Source of the DNA: Cylindrotheca closterium
Taxonomy: Eukaryota > Bacillariophyta > Bacillariophyceae > Bacillariales > Bacillariaceae
Assembly (NCBI GenBank): GCA_933822405.4
Contig: CAKOGP040002091.1
Location: 168,175 to 232,174 of the forward strand
DNA: 64,000 nt
Direction: 5' to 3'
In this document: positions 30,216 through 41,576 of the stretch, in pieces
Layout: every line of letters starts with the position of its first letter
How positions within the stretch are numbered: the first letter of the stretch is position 1
The notes under the pieces: model-generated
What the model was told of the DNA's origin: nothing
The model's input: only the letters and a program-made list of their open reading frames with translations
Database searches by the model: none
Made by a program: the position numbers and the translations under genes

Positions 30216-31814
30216 ATGTCCAAAGTAGGATTTACAGGTCTTCCCCCGCTACAGGAATCTGGGACGGTTCACGGTCACCACAATCCATCACCCTTTCCAC
30301 TTCCACAGAATCTTCAAGTCCATCCGACATCGTCGAATCCGAATCCATCAACAACAGGGTCTTCCGCAAAGCAGCAAAACTATGGTTTGCATCACTTGGA
30401 AACTAATTGGCCAGGTGAGACAGGCAATGGTCATCACTTGGATGTTATCCCAGGTATGACCCTATTTCAGATCTTGTCGTTGTCGTTGCAACAAAAGAAG
30501 AACCAGCATCATCAGCCCAAGACCATTGTGATTCCCCTCTTTCAACGACGCTACTGCTGGACCCCTATCTAGACTGAAAAGTGGTTTCAAGACGTCTACA
30601 GGGCGACCAAATCTCATGCCACCCACAAGGCTATGTTCAAACGTCACACTGAATCAGGAAATGGAAAACAGCTGTTGTGTTTGGATGGACAACAGCGGAT
30701 TACTACTACCACACTCTTGCTGGCTGCCATTCGTCCTCACTGCCGAAGGGCCAATATGGGAAGCACCGTGAGCAAGATTGATGGTTTGCTTTTTGGTGGT
30801 CCCGAGAATTCTGAGAAAATCCATCAATGGGCTCAAAAGCAAGCGGCAAGCATCCTACAATCGGCACAAGAAAGTAGTGACGTGTCTACTGACCAAGAAA
30901 TGGTATCGTTGGAATCCTTTACAACCGGATGGTTACCACAAAGTACTACAGAATTCCAAACAACGCTGGTTCCATCCTATATCGATAGGGCTGCCTATTT
31001 TGAAATTCTAAGCTTGGATCCGATTCAACAAGCCCTGGAAGGCCTCCTTGCAATGGAGGAGAACAAAGACAAGGAATCAAAGAAGATCCATCTTGAATTT
31101 TCTAGTACTACAAAAGAATCGACGCAGTACATGACCTACTCGACCTTTTTGCAACTTGCTAAAAATCTGCTCAAGCCAGCATCTGCAAATGGAGATTTCA
31201 ATTCCAACGTACTCTCCAAACTCTTTTATAATCAGGTACATCGCTTCTCCATGACCTATATTGAATTGCTCACCAAAAACGATAACTTGCAGCAAATCTT
31301 TTTGTGGATGCAAGAAAAGTCTGTCTTTGGAAGTGGTCGTCTCTTGTTCAATCCTCATCCAGGAATCGATTTTGCGCCAGTGGATTTGGCCCGCAACTGG
31401 ATCATCTCGAGTGCCATGGATCTTCCTCTGCAAGAACAAGTGGAATTTTATACCCGTTGTTGGATCCAGCCATTGGAAGGACGCTGTAAAGATACAGGAG
31501 TATTGGGCGATATTCTGTTGCATTTGGTCAATCGGATTGACCAGGAATCCAAGGGCAAGGATCGCCATATTGGAAGCATGGAAGAAAAGTTGAACTACCG
31601 GTACTATCGCTCGGTATCGCCTCCTGCCCTCCAACGTATGTTTACCGATGAGATGCCCATGATGGTCTATGGCAGATTCCATTCCTATGTACAATGTAGG
31701 GCAACACAACTAGGAAGTGATCCCGATGTTATCTCCCGTCAGTTGGCTGACGTGATTGTCCAAGAACTCGTTCAGGAGGGAGAGAAGATGGAAGTATTAA
31801 TGCCGAATGCATAG
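30216..31814 (+). pseudogene. DUF262 (GmrSD/ParB-like) gene interrupted by an in-frame TAG
   Basis: A single frame of 533 codons is broken only by TAG at 30570-30572. Before the stop are a Pro/His/Gln-rich N-terminus and TIVIPLFQRRYCWTPI, the DUF262 motif (I/V-P-x-x-Q-R-x-Y-x-W). Directly after it are TEKWFQDV and then LLCLDGQQRITTTTLLLAA, the DGQQR motif of the same domain. A CAG-to-TAG change would explain the stop. No intron can remove it without deleting the motif. The later part is helical, and the HNH (DUF1524) nuclease of bacterial GmrSD is absent. DUF262 proteins are NTP-dependent enzymes of bacterial anti-phage restriction that also occur in some algae and fungi. Either a recent pseudogene, an allele, readthrough or a base error. 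It is convergent with PEX1. Confidence 0.75.
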
Positions 31815-31872
31815 TGGTGACGAATCATACAAGACTAAAGAAACTAGAAGTCGTAGCTTTTTTAATGAAGCA

Positions 31873-34800
31873 TTACCTTAGTGTCGTCTTTAATTCCGGT
31901 TGCTTCCCGCTTGAGTCATTGCTTTGCTTCTTCTTTCCTTGGAACTTTTGGTAGATTTCCTTGAGTTCAAAAGCGTCCTTGCCACTCACGCTCGGCCGAG
32001 CACTTTGAAGAGCAGATTTTAGGTCATCCAGGCAAATCTTGACTTCTTGTATCTCTTCGGGCTTTTGCTTTTCTAGAGCCCTATGGACGGCATTGACATG
32101 TGCCGTGACAAAGGCAGCCTTGATATCCGCAGGAAATATGGAACCAGTGCCCCGTATGACAAGGCTCAATATCTCGTTTGCGTTCTCAATAGATGATAGC
32201 TTCTCTTGACAATCATCAGTCAAGTTCCACTCCAAGCAAAGTTTCGAGAATAAATCAAAGAGATCTTCTTCTGTTGTAGGAGGTCCGACAAAGAGATGCT
32301 GCTCCAAACGGCCTGGACGAAGGACCGCGGAGTCCACTTTGTCAGGCCTTGAGGTTGCTGCTACCACGTAAACCGTTTCCCCAGAGTTATCTTCTACTCC
32401 GTCCAGGAACGTCAACAGCTGGTTGACTACCCGGTCAGTCACCCCAGTGTGATCGGAACCTCGACGAGGGGCCAGCGAGTCTAGCTCATCAAGGAAGAGA
32501 ATGGACGGAGCGACATCGCTGGCTCTCTTGAAAAGCTCTCGAATCTTGGCTTCTGATGCACCAATGTACTTGTCGAAAATCTCGGGACCTTTGCAAGAGA
32601 TCACAGGAAACTTGCAAAACTGGGCAAGCGCAGGAACAAGGGCTGACTTTCCGCAGCCAGGAGGGCCAAAGAGCAGAACTCCTCTCGGAAGCTTGATGCT
32701 CGCTTTCTCGTAGATCAATTTGTATTTCACTGGATTCAAAACAAGTGATTCAAGCTTCAACTTTACTGAGGACAGGCCACCAATCATCTCCCAAGTCGTG
32801 GAGACTTTATGATCAAGATCGTTCAGTGCCATATGCGAGAGCGGAATGTAGCCGTCGATGACCATCGAGACAGCTTCGTTGATGGACAAGCCATCTCCTT
32901 CTGTTCGAAGCTTTCGTCGGACCCTAGACGCTATCTTCTCTAGATCATGGGGCCGAAAGCCATCCATCTTTTGGCCAATTTTCTTAGATATTGGAGCTGT
33001 AGTGTGGGAGGAATCGTTCCCCACCAACTGCTCCAATACACTAACCCGATCATCCGAAGAAAGTACCGGAACCTCCATGTTTAGTTTAGGAATTCTCAAG
33101 CAATCATGAAATGATGAATGGATGGATTCCATACTCGTTGAAGTGGCGAGGATGGATACTCGACTTGACCGAGTTGCTTCGATAAGTTGTAGCACACGAT
33201 CTGCGATGACCTTTGATTGGGAGACTGCAATTGGATTAGCCGTCTCGACCCGGGCTGAAGAATCCTGCTCTTCTCCGCCCAGCAAATTTGGAGCAACTAG
33301 ATCCATGTCATCGAAAACGATGATACAATTCTGAACTTCCACTGCAAGCTCAAAGACGGAATCTATCTCGTTCAAGATTTCAACTAGAGAAGTAGTCGTC
33401 TCTTTCAGTCGCTTGCAATCCAAGTAGATACTTGGAGCATGCTGTGAGACTTTGCACATCGCACTCAGTAGCAGTGCAGAATGGGACTTTCCGCTACCAC
33501 TTTCCCCCCAGATTGTAATCCACAGTTGGTCATCTTTTCGCAACGAATCGATTGCATTTTCTGCCCAAGAATGTGAAGACACGACTGGAGCCGAAAGAGG
33601 GCTCAGGAAGTTCTCATGTTCCGGTACATTCGATACCTCTGGTTCAGTGTCAGTCTTTGTTCTTGTACAAAGTTCAGCAAGTCGGTCGCGAGCCTCTTGA
33701 TTGCAAGTAAGGATACCGCCCAGTTGCGCAGATGGATTCTCGGTATTCACATCGACAAGCCGAAAGTATGAAACTGAATCTTTTGTTTGTGGTCCGTGTT
33801 CTGCTAAACAATTTGCCTCAAAGATGCAACTCAATGGCAACGCGATGGCGTCAGTGGTTTCAATGCTGGCAATGTTGGTATCATGCAGTGTCCTACTTGG
33901 TTTTCGGAATGCCGCAATACTTTCGGCTGCGTTGAATTGGATGGGCACAAGGGAAATATCCTCTAAGGATAAGTCTCTTGGAGTGGAGGTCGGACGCAAT
34001 CGTATCGATTTCCAATACAACGCCAAACCTAAATCCTGACGGAGCCACTTGTGCAGTACTACAGAAAATGGCGAGGAAAGCGTGAGATATCACGATCGAT
34101 TGGCAACAATCAAGACAGGCGCACTGCAACAGGATCTCGGGATATGTATAGATGCTCGTCATTATTGTTCAGAATTAGCATGGTATTGGATCTTCACAGA
34201 AACAGGTTGGAGTTGGAGGTAATCGCAATGACAAGGATTCGTACCTGGAAGACAAACAACAAACACAATATCAGAAAGAAGTCAATGAATAGATAAGAAA
34301 AGTAACAGATGAACTCTAATTTCTCAGGAGTATCAATTGGAAAATAAATGTTCGTCATGCACATTGCATCCGTATCCTTAAATTTTCATCTTGGAAATTG
34401 AGAGTGTCAATTGGACTGCAAAAAGCAAGCTTACCTGCATTCCCTTCTGGGACAGACTTGTTGCAAATCACTCGCACCAAACGCTTTTGGTCTTCTTTTT
34501 GTGCCTTGTTGGAACAAGGCTCCACCGTTGCCCAGGAGTATTTCGAGTTCCACATCATTTCGTTGACCAAGACACAGCCAGGTGCCAGAGACAACGGTTC
34601 AAGCTCCATTGTCTTGTGCAGCTGAAGCATGGCTTCATTCCAGTCGTCTTGACTGGGAATGAGCGTTTGGGGTGGAGACCAGTCCACAATATCCTTCTTT
34701 TCGCGAGTTCGTGGTGCAATAATGACCTCGGTGTCCTGACGAAGAAGACCGAATACGATCTTTTCGTCATCATCATTTGAGGACTCGATGCGACCTACCA

Positions 34801-35471
34801 ACAGCTCCACCCAATCATTGTCCATTTTCAGGTGAAGATGCTGCTTCGAATATACCACGCTGACTTGTTGAAGGAAGCCGCCTCGTTGAAGCACTGCAGA
34901 ATCACATTGAAGAAGTTCCCAATCGTTGGCACTGACTGGCTCCACGTGAACTTTAGTACATGGCGAAATCGACGTTAGCAATTTCACCTCGACCATTGTT
35001 GGCAAGGGGGACAAGCCCGAAAGGAGAAATGATGGGATTTCAATCGTATCTGCTTGGTGAAAAGAAATAAGATGTTACGTGAGGCCAAGATTCATGATAT
35101 GAAATATAAGCAGAATCAGCAGGATCGCATCGCATTCAAAATAGGCCTCAGAAGGAAGGCAACAGTGTGATATCTCGACATATAATCATTCCGTGGTAGT
35201 GACAATTTGTTTCCAAACTGAATCTCTCATTGGCCGTTATTTCGTGTGCGATTTTTTTTCTAATTGAAAGTATAGACTTACCATCATATTCACTGATACC
35301 ACCGTTCCACGAGGTATAAACAGTTGTGTCACATAAAGCAATAGCAAGCGGAAGGAAAGAACTGGCTGAGGCATCATCCAGGAGATCCTTGACAGTTCGT
35401 TCACTGAGACGAACGAAAAGATTGTCTCGTTCTTCCTTTAAGCGAAGCTTGATTGAAAAGGGTTTGGTCAT
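31873..35471 (-). CDS. PEX1: Peroxin-1, peroxisomal AAA ATPase (four exons)
   Basis: Exons 35471-35282, 35049-34435, 34244-34198 and 34035-31873 join in frame to 1004 aa. The 47-bp third exon is inferred from a strong TTGTCTTCCAG acceptor and phase agreement. Residues 1-200 match the double-psi-barrel N-domain of PEX1 (LPLAIALCDTTVYTSWNGGI, then VHVEPVSANDWELLQ). The D1 ATPase has a Walker A motif, GESGSGKS (about 461-468), and IIVFDDMD. D2 has LPRGVLLFGPPGCGKS (about 741-748), GPEIFDKYIGASEAKIRELF, FLDELDSLAPRRG, GVTDRVVNQLLTFLDG and ATSRPDKVDSAVLRPGRL, a diagnostic PEX1 D2 series. With PEX6 it extracts the PEX5 import receptor from the peroxisomal membrane. Confidence 0.93.
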
Positions 35472-35785
35472 TTTATTACGACTTATTCACATCTTCTTTC
35501 GTTAGAGCATCAATCTATTCAAGTCTCTCTTGTCGTATTCAAGGGAGAGACATGGTTTTGTTGATCAACAAGTTGTAATATGTCATCACCTCAGATCTTG
35601 CTTGGCTGTCATCCACTGGATACGACCAAGTCCGTCCGTTGACCGACACGGAATGCACAAATTATTTCTCCAATTCTCTACTATCCCCTTGTACCGTGTA
35701 ATAATAGATTTCAGTATTGAGTATGTGTCAAGCAATCACCTCCAAATACAGAGATACAGTACTCAATCGTCTTCAGAAGCTATGC
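35472..35785. other. Intergenic: PEX1 promoter side
   Basis: 314 bp between the PEX1 start and the 3' end of the two-helix membrane protein gene. No motif or gene supported. Confidence 0.4.
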
Positions 35786-36292
35786 CTAAACTGCATCGGA
35801 TGATACAACATTGATCCATGCCTTGAAATCTGAATCCCAGTAGATAGTAGATTTACTGCTTCGTTGAAACTTGAAATCCACAGTGTCCCACTTGGCTGCA
35901 ATCTTGTCACAGTATTCTTCTGCAGATTGTCCAAGTTTCTTGAGTGGACTCATGACAAAAGCTTGCATAAAGCAAAAATATACTCCAAATGTCACCACGA
36001 GACCTCCGAACAGGGCTCCACTCAGAATATTTCCAAGATTTTCATCATCGACCATCGTAAAACGAACAGCAATACCGGCAATCAATCCGATCAAAACAAG
36101 TGTAAATATTGCACCTATGACTGTCCATGCCGCCTTGATGCCTTCGTACGGCTCTAATTTGGCATCAATGTTGTCGCAAAAGATGATCCATTGGATTCTT
36201 TCTTGGAAATATGGTTCCAGAAAGGTAGGCATCTTGCGATTGATCTTGAACGGAAGTTTGCTAGTGTCGATTTCAATTCGAGAGTTTAACAT
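35786..36292 (-). CDS. Small two-helix membrane protein, unknown function
   Basis: 168 aa from the ATG at 36292. Two clear transmembrane segments lie at about residues 54-77 (AAWTVIGAIFTLVLIGLIAG) and 88-110 (NILSGALFGGLVVTFGVYF), joined by a short acidic loop (MVDDENLG). The N-terminal 50 residues are amphipathic (TFLEPYFQERIQWIIFCDNI) and the C-terminal 55 are soluble and charged. There is no signal peptide or known motif. Both helices carry small-residue (Gly/Ala) patterns, which suggests packing within an oligomer. I do not recognise the family. Confidence 0.6.
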   Translation of the reverse strand: MLNSRIEIDTSKLPFKINRKMPTFLEPYFQERIQWIIFCDNIDAKLEPYEGIKAAWTVIGAIFTLVLIGLIAGIAVRFTMVDDENLGNILSGALFGGLVVTFGVYFCFMQAFVMSPLKKLGQSAEEYCDKIAAKWDTVDFKFQRSSKSTIYWDSDFKAWINVVSSDAV

Positions 36293-37054
36293 GATGATGA
36301 TGTCTTATATTTGTGGCGTTGTTGTTAATGAAGGATAGCTATCTCATGCGATATGCGATGAGTGATGGTGTCTCGTGCGTTGAAGACAAGCTATCTCATA
36401 CGGCATTGATGATGTATGATGAGGAGAAAACGGTTTTGGAATTTTTTGATGACTTCAGTTTCTGTCCTCCTGTCCGAAAGTTGAACAAAGTACCGGTGCT
36501 ATTAGCGTATATTCGTTGTTTTCGATTGCGATGAGATAATGACACACATTGCAGGGCACGTTTCAAACAATTGCACAACATATATATACTCAAACATGTC
36601 CGTCTACGAGCAGCAGACAGGTGTTACAGTGGTACATTGAAATGTCTGTCTGCTGATGAGCCACTACTTCGACACCACACCAGAGTTCGGAAAATGTTGA
36701 TAACTACTACCCCGACACCCACTATAGTTTCGACAAAGAACTCGGATTTAGCGACAAAATCTAACTTCCTTCGTCTGAAGTAACACTCGACACTCATCTT
36801 TTTTGCACCGTTCGACCTCATGCCCATGGACCTTTTTATTAAAAATTGAAATGCTAGTGTATTCTGAATTCGACGTTGAATCAAACATGTTGATGTATTT
36901 GCTAAAACAGTCAGTCCATTCTAATATTGCAATGTGCTTATCTTTCTCCCCATGTCTCACATGGGAGAACTGGAAATTGATTTAAACATATTCCAAAAGA
37001 TATTGGGTACTTCATGTGCAATGATATGATTCTGCGCCGTGACATTAGTGATCA
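36293..37054. other. Intergenic, no supported gene
   Basis: 762 bp between two minus-strand genes. It is AT-rich with scattered short frames, none with a domain or targeting signal. No repeats of note. Confidence 0.5.
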
Positions 37055-38344
37055 CTAGTGCTCGTCGGAAGAATACGAATACGATTCGGAGCCTGACCCT
37101 GATACGGACTCGCTTTCTGTCCCATTGGTACATAATGCATGTTTGCATGCTTGGCAGTTGTATTCGGCAGGATCATTAGACATGTATGCCCTATATAGAT
37201 GCCGGTGGCCCTTCCAGATTCGGTCACTGAAGCCATCAAAGGCCTTGTTGTACTCATCCCGGTCTTTTCGACCCATTTCGTAGAATTTTTCCTTATCCTC
37301 ATACAGCTTGATAGACTTGGTATCCAAGTGCTCGGCTGGTGTGGCGTGTATCAGCATGCAGGTGTGGTGATAGTTTTGGTTGTTGAATTCGTCATAGTAT
37401 AGTTCCTTTCCTTCCGTTGAAATGTTGAATTTGAGTTCCTTTTGTATGCCGCAGGATGATTTTGCCAAGTGCCACGGCATTCGCCGCCGTCCTTGTAGTC
37501 GTTTGGAAGTATTCGTGTTGTGCAAGTAGTGATCAATGACACTGCACCAGACTTGATCGGGACCCCACACAGTCTTGAAATCACCCCACCCTTTGACTCG
37601 GTTCGAAAACTCACTATATATAATTTGCCATGCAGTTCTTGTAAAAACTGGAAGCTGTATTTCCAGTAGCGGAACATCCATGGCCAGCAGATGTTGCATG
37701 TCGTTGGGATTTTTCGGAGCGTCGTCTGTGTAACAGTGCCATGGATGCGTGCTTCCAACATAAGATTTGTGTTCTTCCCGCTCCGGATCGGTGCTCGCCA
37801 TTATTGTGGGGGCGAAAATGGAAGGCTGAAAGCGAGATGCAATATTCCAAAAGCACTCCCACGCTATGTTTCGTAATCGAATATCCCCATCCATAATCCA
37901 AACATAGTCTGTATCTATCGTCTTTGGGTTCAAATGTCGATGCCAGAACTTGTTTTTGTGTGCTCCAAGCTCAAGGAAGATCTCTGTAGAATGCTTCTTT
38001 CTCCATTTCTCATCACCCGCATTTCCGGCTAGCAGCAATTTGTGGGTTTCCTCTTCGTAGCAAAATATTCTCCACTTCAGCTTAAACTGCCGTTCTTTCA
38101 GAGACGCTTTCAACGATTCAATATCCAGGATGGTGTCGTGCACATCTTTCGTCGAGACTGTCTTTGCCATAACAATAGATGTTGCCTTGGAAGTTTCAAT
38201 CATGATGTGGCTGTTATCGTTTGGATTCGCCACCGTGGACGTAGCTGGGTAGATTACAAATATCTCAAACAGAATGACCAGAAAGGCAAACAGGACGTAG
38301 AGGTTCCTGGCGAAGGTGTAGGAACATGTGCATCCCTTCGCCAT
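37055..38344 (-). CDS. Type II membrane protein, putative glycosyltransferase
   Basis: 429 aa from the ATG at 38344; the frame is open upstream only from a TTG. A short basic, Cys-containing tail precedes one signal-anchor helix (LYVLFAFLVILFEIFVIY, about residues 16-34), the layout of Golgi enzymes. The luminal part contains TDYVWIMDGDIRLRNIAWEC, whose D-G-D preceded by hydrophobic residues is the usual metal/nucleotide-sugar motif of GT-A folds. Another conserved-looking patch is VWGPDQVWCSVIDHYL. The pattern recalls DUF707-type proteins, but I cannot be sure of the family. The tail is Ser/Glu-rich (ESESVSGSGSESYSYSSDEH). Donor and acceptor are unknown. Confidence 0.72.
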   Translation of the reverse strand: MAKGCTCSYTFARNLYVLFAFLVILFEIFVIYPATSTVANPNDNSHIMIETSKATSIVMAKTVSTKDVHDTILDIESLKASLKERQFKLKWRIFCYEEETHKLLLAGNAGDEKWRKKHSTEIFLELGAHKNKFWHRHLNPKTIDTDYVWIMDGDIRLRNIAWECFWNIASRFQPSIFAPTIMASTDPEREEHKSYVGSTHPWHCYTDDAPKNPNDMQHLLAMDVPLLEIQLPVFTRTAWQIIYSEFSNRVKGWGDFKTVWGPDQVWCSVIDHYLHNTNTSKRLQGRRRMPWHLAKSSCGIQKELKFNISTEGKELYYDEFNNQNYHHTCMLIHATPAEHLDTKSIKLYEDKEKFYEMGRKDRDEYNKAFDGFSDRIWKGHRHLYRAYMSNDPAEYNCQACKHALCTNGTESESVSGSGSESYSYSSDEH

Positions 38345-38611
38345 TGGACAGATACAATACGGCAACTTGTCTTCGAGGGAGTAGGTTAATAGAGAAGCAT
38401 ACAGTTATTCCAGTATTAGATGCATTCGCGGTCAGAAATAGGCATGACAAATGTTGTGGTTGTCGTTCATCGCATAATCGCATCGCATCATTTTGCCACG
38501 AAATTCAAAACATTCAGAAAAACTAGTTCAGTCCTCTGCGATCAGACGAGAACAGAGAAGAAATCGAATGCGATTGATTGATGATTCAATCACGCAGAAA
38601 GAGAAAGCGCC

Positions 38612-39184
38612 ATGGCACTGATTGTGTTGGTTTGTTTGCTGGTTGGTTTACAATACTTTTATCCGCAACTTGTCACCGTTGTTCGAACGTTGCTGGTCAA
38701 CCTCGTGGCCAACTTTTTGGCAGATGTTCTCGAGCATCCGCGGGTCCAGGCAGCTGCCGCGTCGTCGATTGTGGCTGGTATGAATGCCACTACCGACCAA
38801 CCAGATCTTCCAGAAAGGGCTGCTACAATCTATCTGAAACTTCAAGAGCAAAATGAACACGTTTCAAGACAGTTAGGGGAGCAATTTCCGAAAGTAGCGG
38901 GAGCTTTTCTCGCAGGAGCTGCGGCTGGGCTGCGGAAAAAAGAACCCCAGAAAGAGGAGCAATCGAAGAATAAGGTTGCAGATAATGAGCCCAACAAGCC
39001 AGGATCACGTCACTGGGGCTCGCTCTTCCAGGGCTTGAAACTAGAGGAGGCGAAGACTACTACAAATGAAATGGATTATGAACTTGATGGCAACGCTACT
39101 GTTTCTCCTCTCGTACCAGTGGGGGGAGTGGGGAGCTTCCATTCTTGTTCGGATGCTGTAGTGGAACCAGACAAAAAAGATTAG
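38612..39184 (+). CDS. Small membrane-anchored protein, unknown function
   Basis: 190 aa from the ATG at 38612. A hydrophobic N-terminus (MALIVLVCLLVGLQYFYPQL) can act as a signal peptide or anchor. Two amphipathic helices follow (TLLVNLVANFLADVLEHPRV and SRQLGEQFPKVAGAFLAGAA), then a charged, low-complexity C-terminal half. No family recognised. Its gene is divergent from the putative glycosyltransferase with 267 bp between starts. Confidence 0.6.
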   Translation: MALIVLVCLLVGLQYFYPQLVTVVRTLLVNLVANFLADVLEHPRVQAAAASSIVAGMNATTDQPDLPERAATIYLKLQEQNEHVSRQLGEQFPKVAGAFLAGAAAGLRKKEPQKEEQSKNKVADNEPNKPGSRHWGSLFQGLKLEEAKTTTNEMDYELDGNATVSPLVPVGGVGSFHSCSDAVVEPDKKD

Positions 39185-39389
39185 CTTTATTGAAGCACAA
39201 TATATCCCGAGGGACCTATTCTTGGCAACAAATTAGAATGACTTAGATATACAAGTTGCTTATGCCCTGGGAGGAAAGTCTCCATTCACATCCAAGCCTG
39301 ACTGTAGCGAATGGAATTTGAAACTGTACAAAATGTTTCATTAAATTAAAAATGTGTATTCTATTATTATATTTGTTCTATCATGACAT

Positions 39390-41477
39390 CTAAGCAACAG
39401 GCGCACTCGGGATGAACACCTTGCTGAAACTGTACAATCCAAACCCAGCGATAACCAGGTTTTCTTCAGCATTAAGTTGCTCAGAGTCTTGAGAAATTCG
39501 TGATGCTTCCGTATAACATTCCATCATTTGCTTCACTTGGCCAAGTTGTAGGTAGGCGTTGCCGAGAAGATTTAACAATTTGCCCAACTCTCCCGATTTC
39601 TGAACCAGTGGGTCTCTGGTAATGCTAATGGCTTCTTCGTAGTATCCAATACTCTGTTCGATTCGTCCAAGTTGCTGGAAAAGCTGTCCCAGGTGTTGCA
39701 GTGTGAGAACAACATCTGGATGATCGTTGCCAAGTGAGCATTTCTCTACCCGTAGGGCCTCCTTGTACATTGCGATGGCTTCATCTTCGTCACCCAACTC
39801 GGCACATACTGTGGCTCCGTTGTACCAAAGAATGGCAACATCTGGATGATTGGAACCAAGGAGCTTTGATCGGATTCTGAGACCCTCAGAGAAGCAGGCT
39901 TTTGCAAGTTCAAACACACCTTGCTTGAACAAAGCCAATCCAATCGAATTCAAAGTCGAAGCAATGTTTGGATGTTCATTGGTTCCATAATGGTGACGGT
40001 AGACTCGCAATGCCGCTTGGTATGATTTGACAGTGTTTTCATTGTCCTCCATCCGGCTGCACATCAATCCAATGCATGCATGAGTTTCAGCAAGCTGAAT
40101 TCCATCCTCTCCGAAAGCTTCGATTTGCATCATCAGCACCCTCTTGTATTCGTTTCTCGCATCCTGGTGCTGTCCGAGTTGTCGGTGAATATGAGCAATG
40201 TTGGTTTGGGTAATGATGAGGTGTAGATGGTTTGGGGAGAGAACTCGTCTCTCAATTTCCAATCCATCTCTGTAGTTCCTCATGGCAGTATCGAAATCTT
40301 GCATTTTGTAGTTGAGATTTCCAAGCTTGTTCAATAGGGTCGCTACTTCTTGGCTGTAAATGCCACACGAAGTTGTATGAGCCGTAAGTGCTTTGGTAAA
40401 GAAGCACAGTGATGCTTCCAAATTTTCTTGCTCTTGATAAACTTCAGCGATCCCCTTGAAACCTTGACCGACATCCTTCGAATTTTCTCCGAAATGAATG
40501 GAGGCAATCGAAACAAAGTCTTGGAAGTTTACCATTGCGTCATCCATGTTGCGAAGTTGAAACAAAACTTGAGCAAGGTTGTAATAGATTGCTCCCAAGT
40601 CCAAAGAATCATTCGAGAGAAATCGTTTGCGAATTCGGAGGCACTCAGCATATGCCTTTCGTGCATCTTCAAATTCAGAGCGAAGGTAGTATACTCGGCC
40701 AAGATTGTTGAGAACCGTTGCCATGTCCAATTGATTCGTACTTGAGGTCGATCGGTGAATTTGTAGAGACTGTTCTAGTGACTGCTTTGCCTTGTCGGTG
40801 TCTCCAATTTCCATGTCGAAATGAATTACACCGATGCAGTTGAATGCGACGGCAAGGTATTCATCACCCAATTTGTATTTTCGAATGACATCAAGCGCTT
40901 GTTGGTAGCATGCTAGACTCATATCGCTGCTAGCAGTCTTGTAGAAGCAGTATCCGAGGGTTTGCAAGATTCTGACTTCCAACATGGAATCAGATGAGGC
41001 TGTCGCTTCGTGGTATCTCGCCGCTAACCTTAGCCAGCACTTGGCGGCATTATATCCTCCTCGGCTGATAACGGCCTGTGCCATATTGTATGCGAGAGTG
41101 GGTAGAAGTGTATGCTGATGATACCTCTCGTCTATTCGAATCGGTTTGTTGTACTTGTGCATTCCTTCGTCATATTCCAATGGTTTTGCTCTGGAATTGA
41201 CATCGTTGCCATGGGCCTTTTCTGGATAGATTGCTATCGACTTGCATTCTCTTGAAATTTCATCAAAAAGGGCCGAGTCAATGATTCCCACAACCTGGCC
41301 CATTCCGACGCCACGTAGTGCTTCCAAGAAGCAGCACTTCGAATTATCGAAATCTCCTTGTTCAAAGCTACCAATCCCGCGATTGTTCAAAGCAAGAATT
41401 GCGTCAATGGCAGCAGCAGGTGCGGAGCGCATCTCTCGGGCTTGGTCTAATCGTACGTGGGTGTTCATCTCCATCAT
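39390..41477 (-). CDS. Tetratricopeptide-repeat protein (kinesin-light-chain-like TPR array)
   Basis: 695 aa from the ATG at 41477. At least ten TPRs of about 42 residues fill residues 145-665. The recurrent pattern is A..Y.....LR.......P..A.......G.......G....A......AL, for example ATVLNNLGRVYYLRSEFEDA, ASTLNSIGLALFKQGVFELA and VLTLQHLGQLFQQLGRIEQS. The 42-residue spacing with LGxxYxxxGxxxxA and a polar helix-B end is typical of kinesin-light-chain/TPR_12 arrays. No other domain (no kinase, NB-ARC or CHAT) is present, so it is probably a protein-binding scaffold. Such TPR proteins are plentiful in diatoms, and the partner is unknown. Confidence 0.85.
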   Translation of the reverse strand: MMEMNTHVRLDQAREMRSAPAAAIDAILALNNRGIGSFEQGDFDNSKCCFLEALRGVGMGQVVGIIDSALFDEISRECKSIAIYPEKAHGNDVNSRAKPLEYDEGMHKYNKPIRIDERYHQHTLLPTLAYNMAQAVISRGGYNAAKCWLRLAARYHEATASSDSMLEVRILQTLGYCFYKTASSDMSLACYQQALDVIRKYKLGDEYLAVAFNCIGVIHFDMEIGDTDKAKQSLEQSLQIHRSTSSTNQLDMATVLNNLGRVYYLRSEFEDARKAYAECLRIRKRFLSNDSLDLGAIYYNLAQVLFQLRNMDDAMVNFQDFVSIASIHFGENSKDVGQGFKGIAEVYQEQENLEASLCFFTKALTAHTTSCGIYSQEVATLLNKLGNLNYKMQDFDTAMRNYRDGLEIERRVLSPNHLHLIITQTNIAHIHRQLGQHQDARNEYKRVLMMQIEAFGEDGIQLAETHACIGLMCSRMEDNENTVKSYQAALRVYRHHYGTNEHPNIASTLNSIGLALFKQGVFELAKACFSEGLRIRSKLLGSNHPDVAILWYNGATVCAELGDEDEAIAMYKEALRVEKCSLGNDHPDVVLTLQHLGQLFQQLGRIEQSIGYYEEAISITRDPLVQKSGELGKLLNLLGNAYLQLGQVKQMMECYTEASRISQDSEQLNAEENLVIAGFGLYSFSKVFIPSAPVA

Positions 41478-41576
41478 TGTTGTATGTTGTTGTTTGGCGT
41501 TGTATTGCAGTCGGATTCGTTGTTTGTCGATGTTGGTTTGGATTTTAATTTTGATTTTATGTGATTGTGTGAATTT

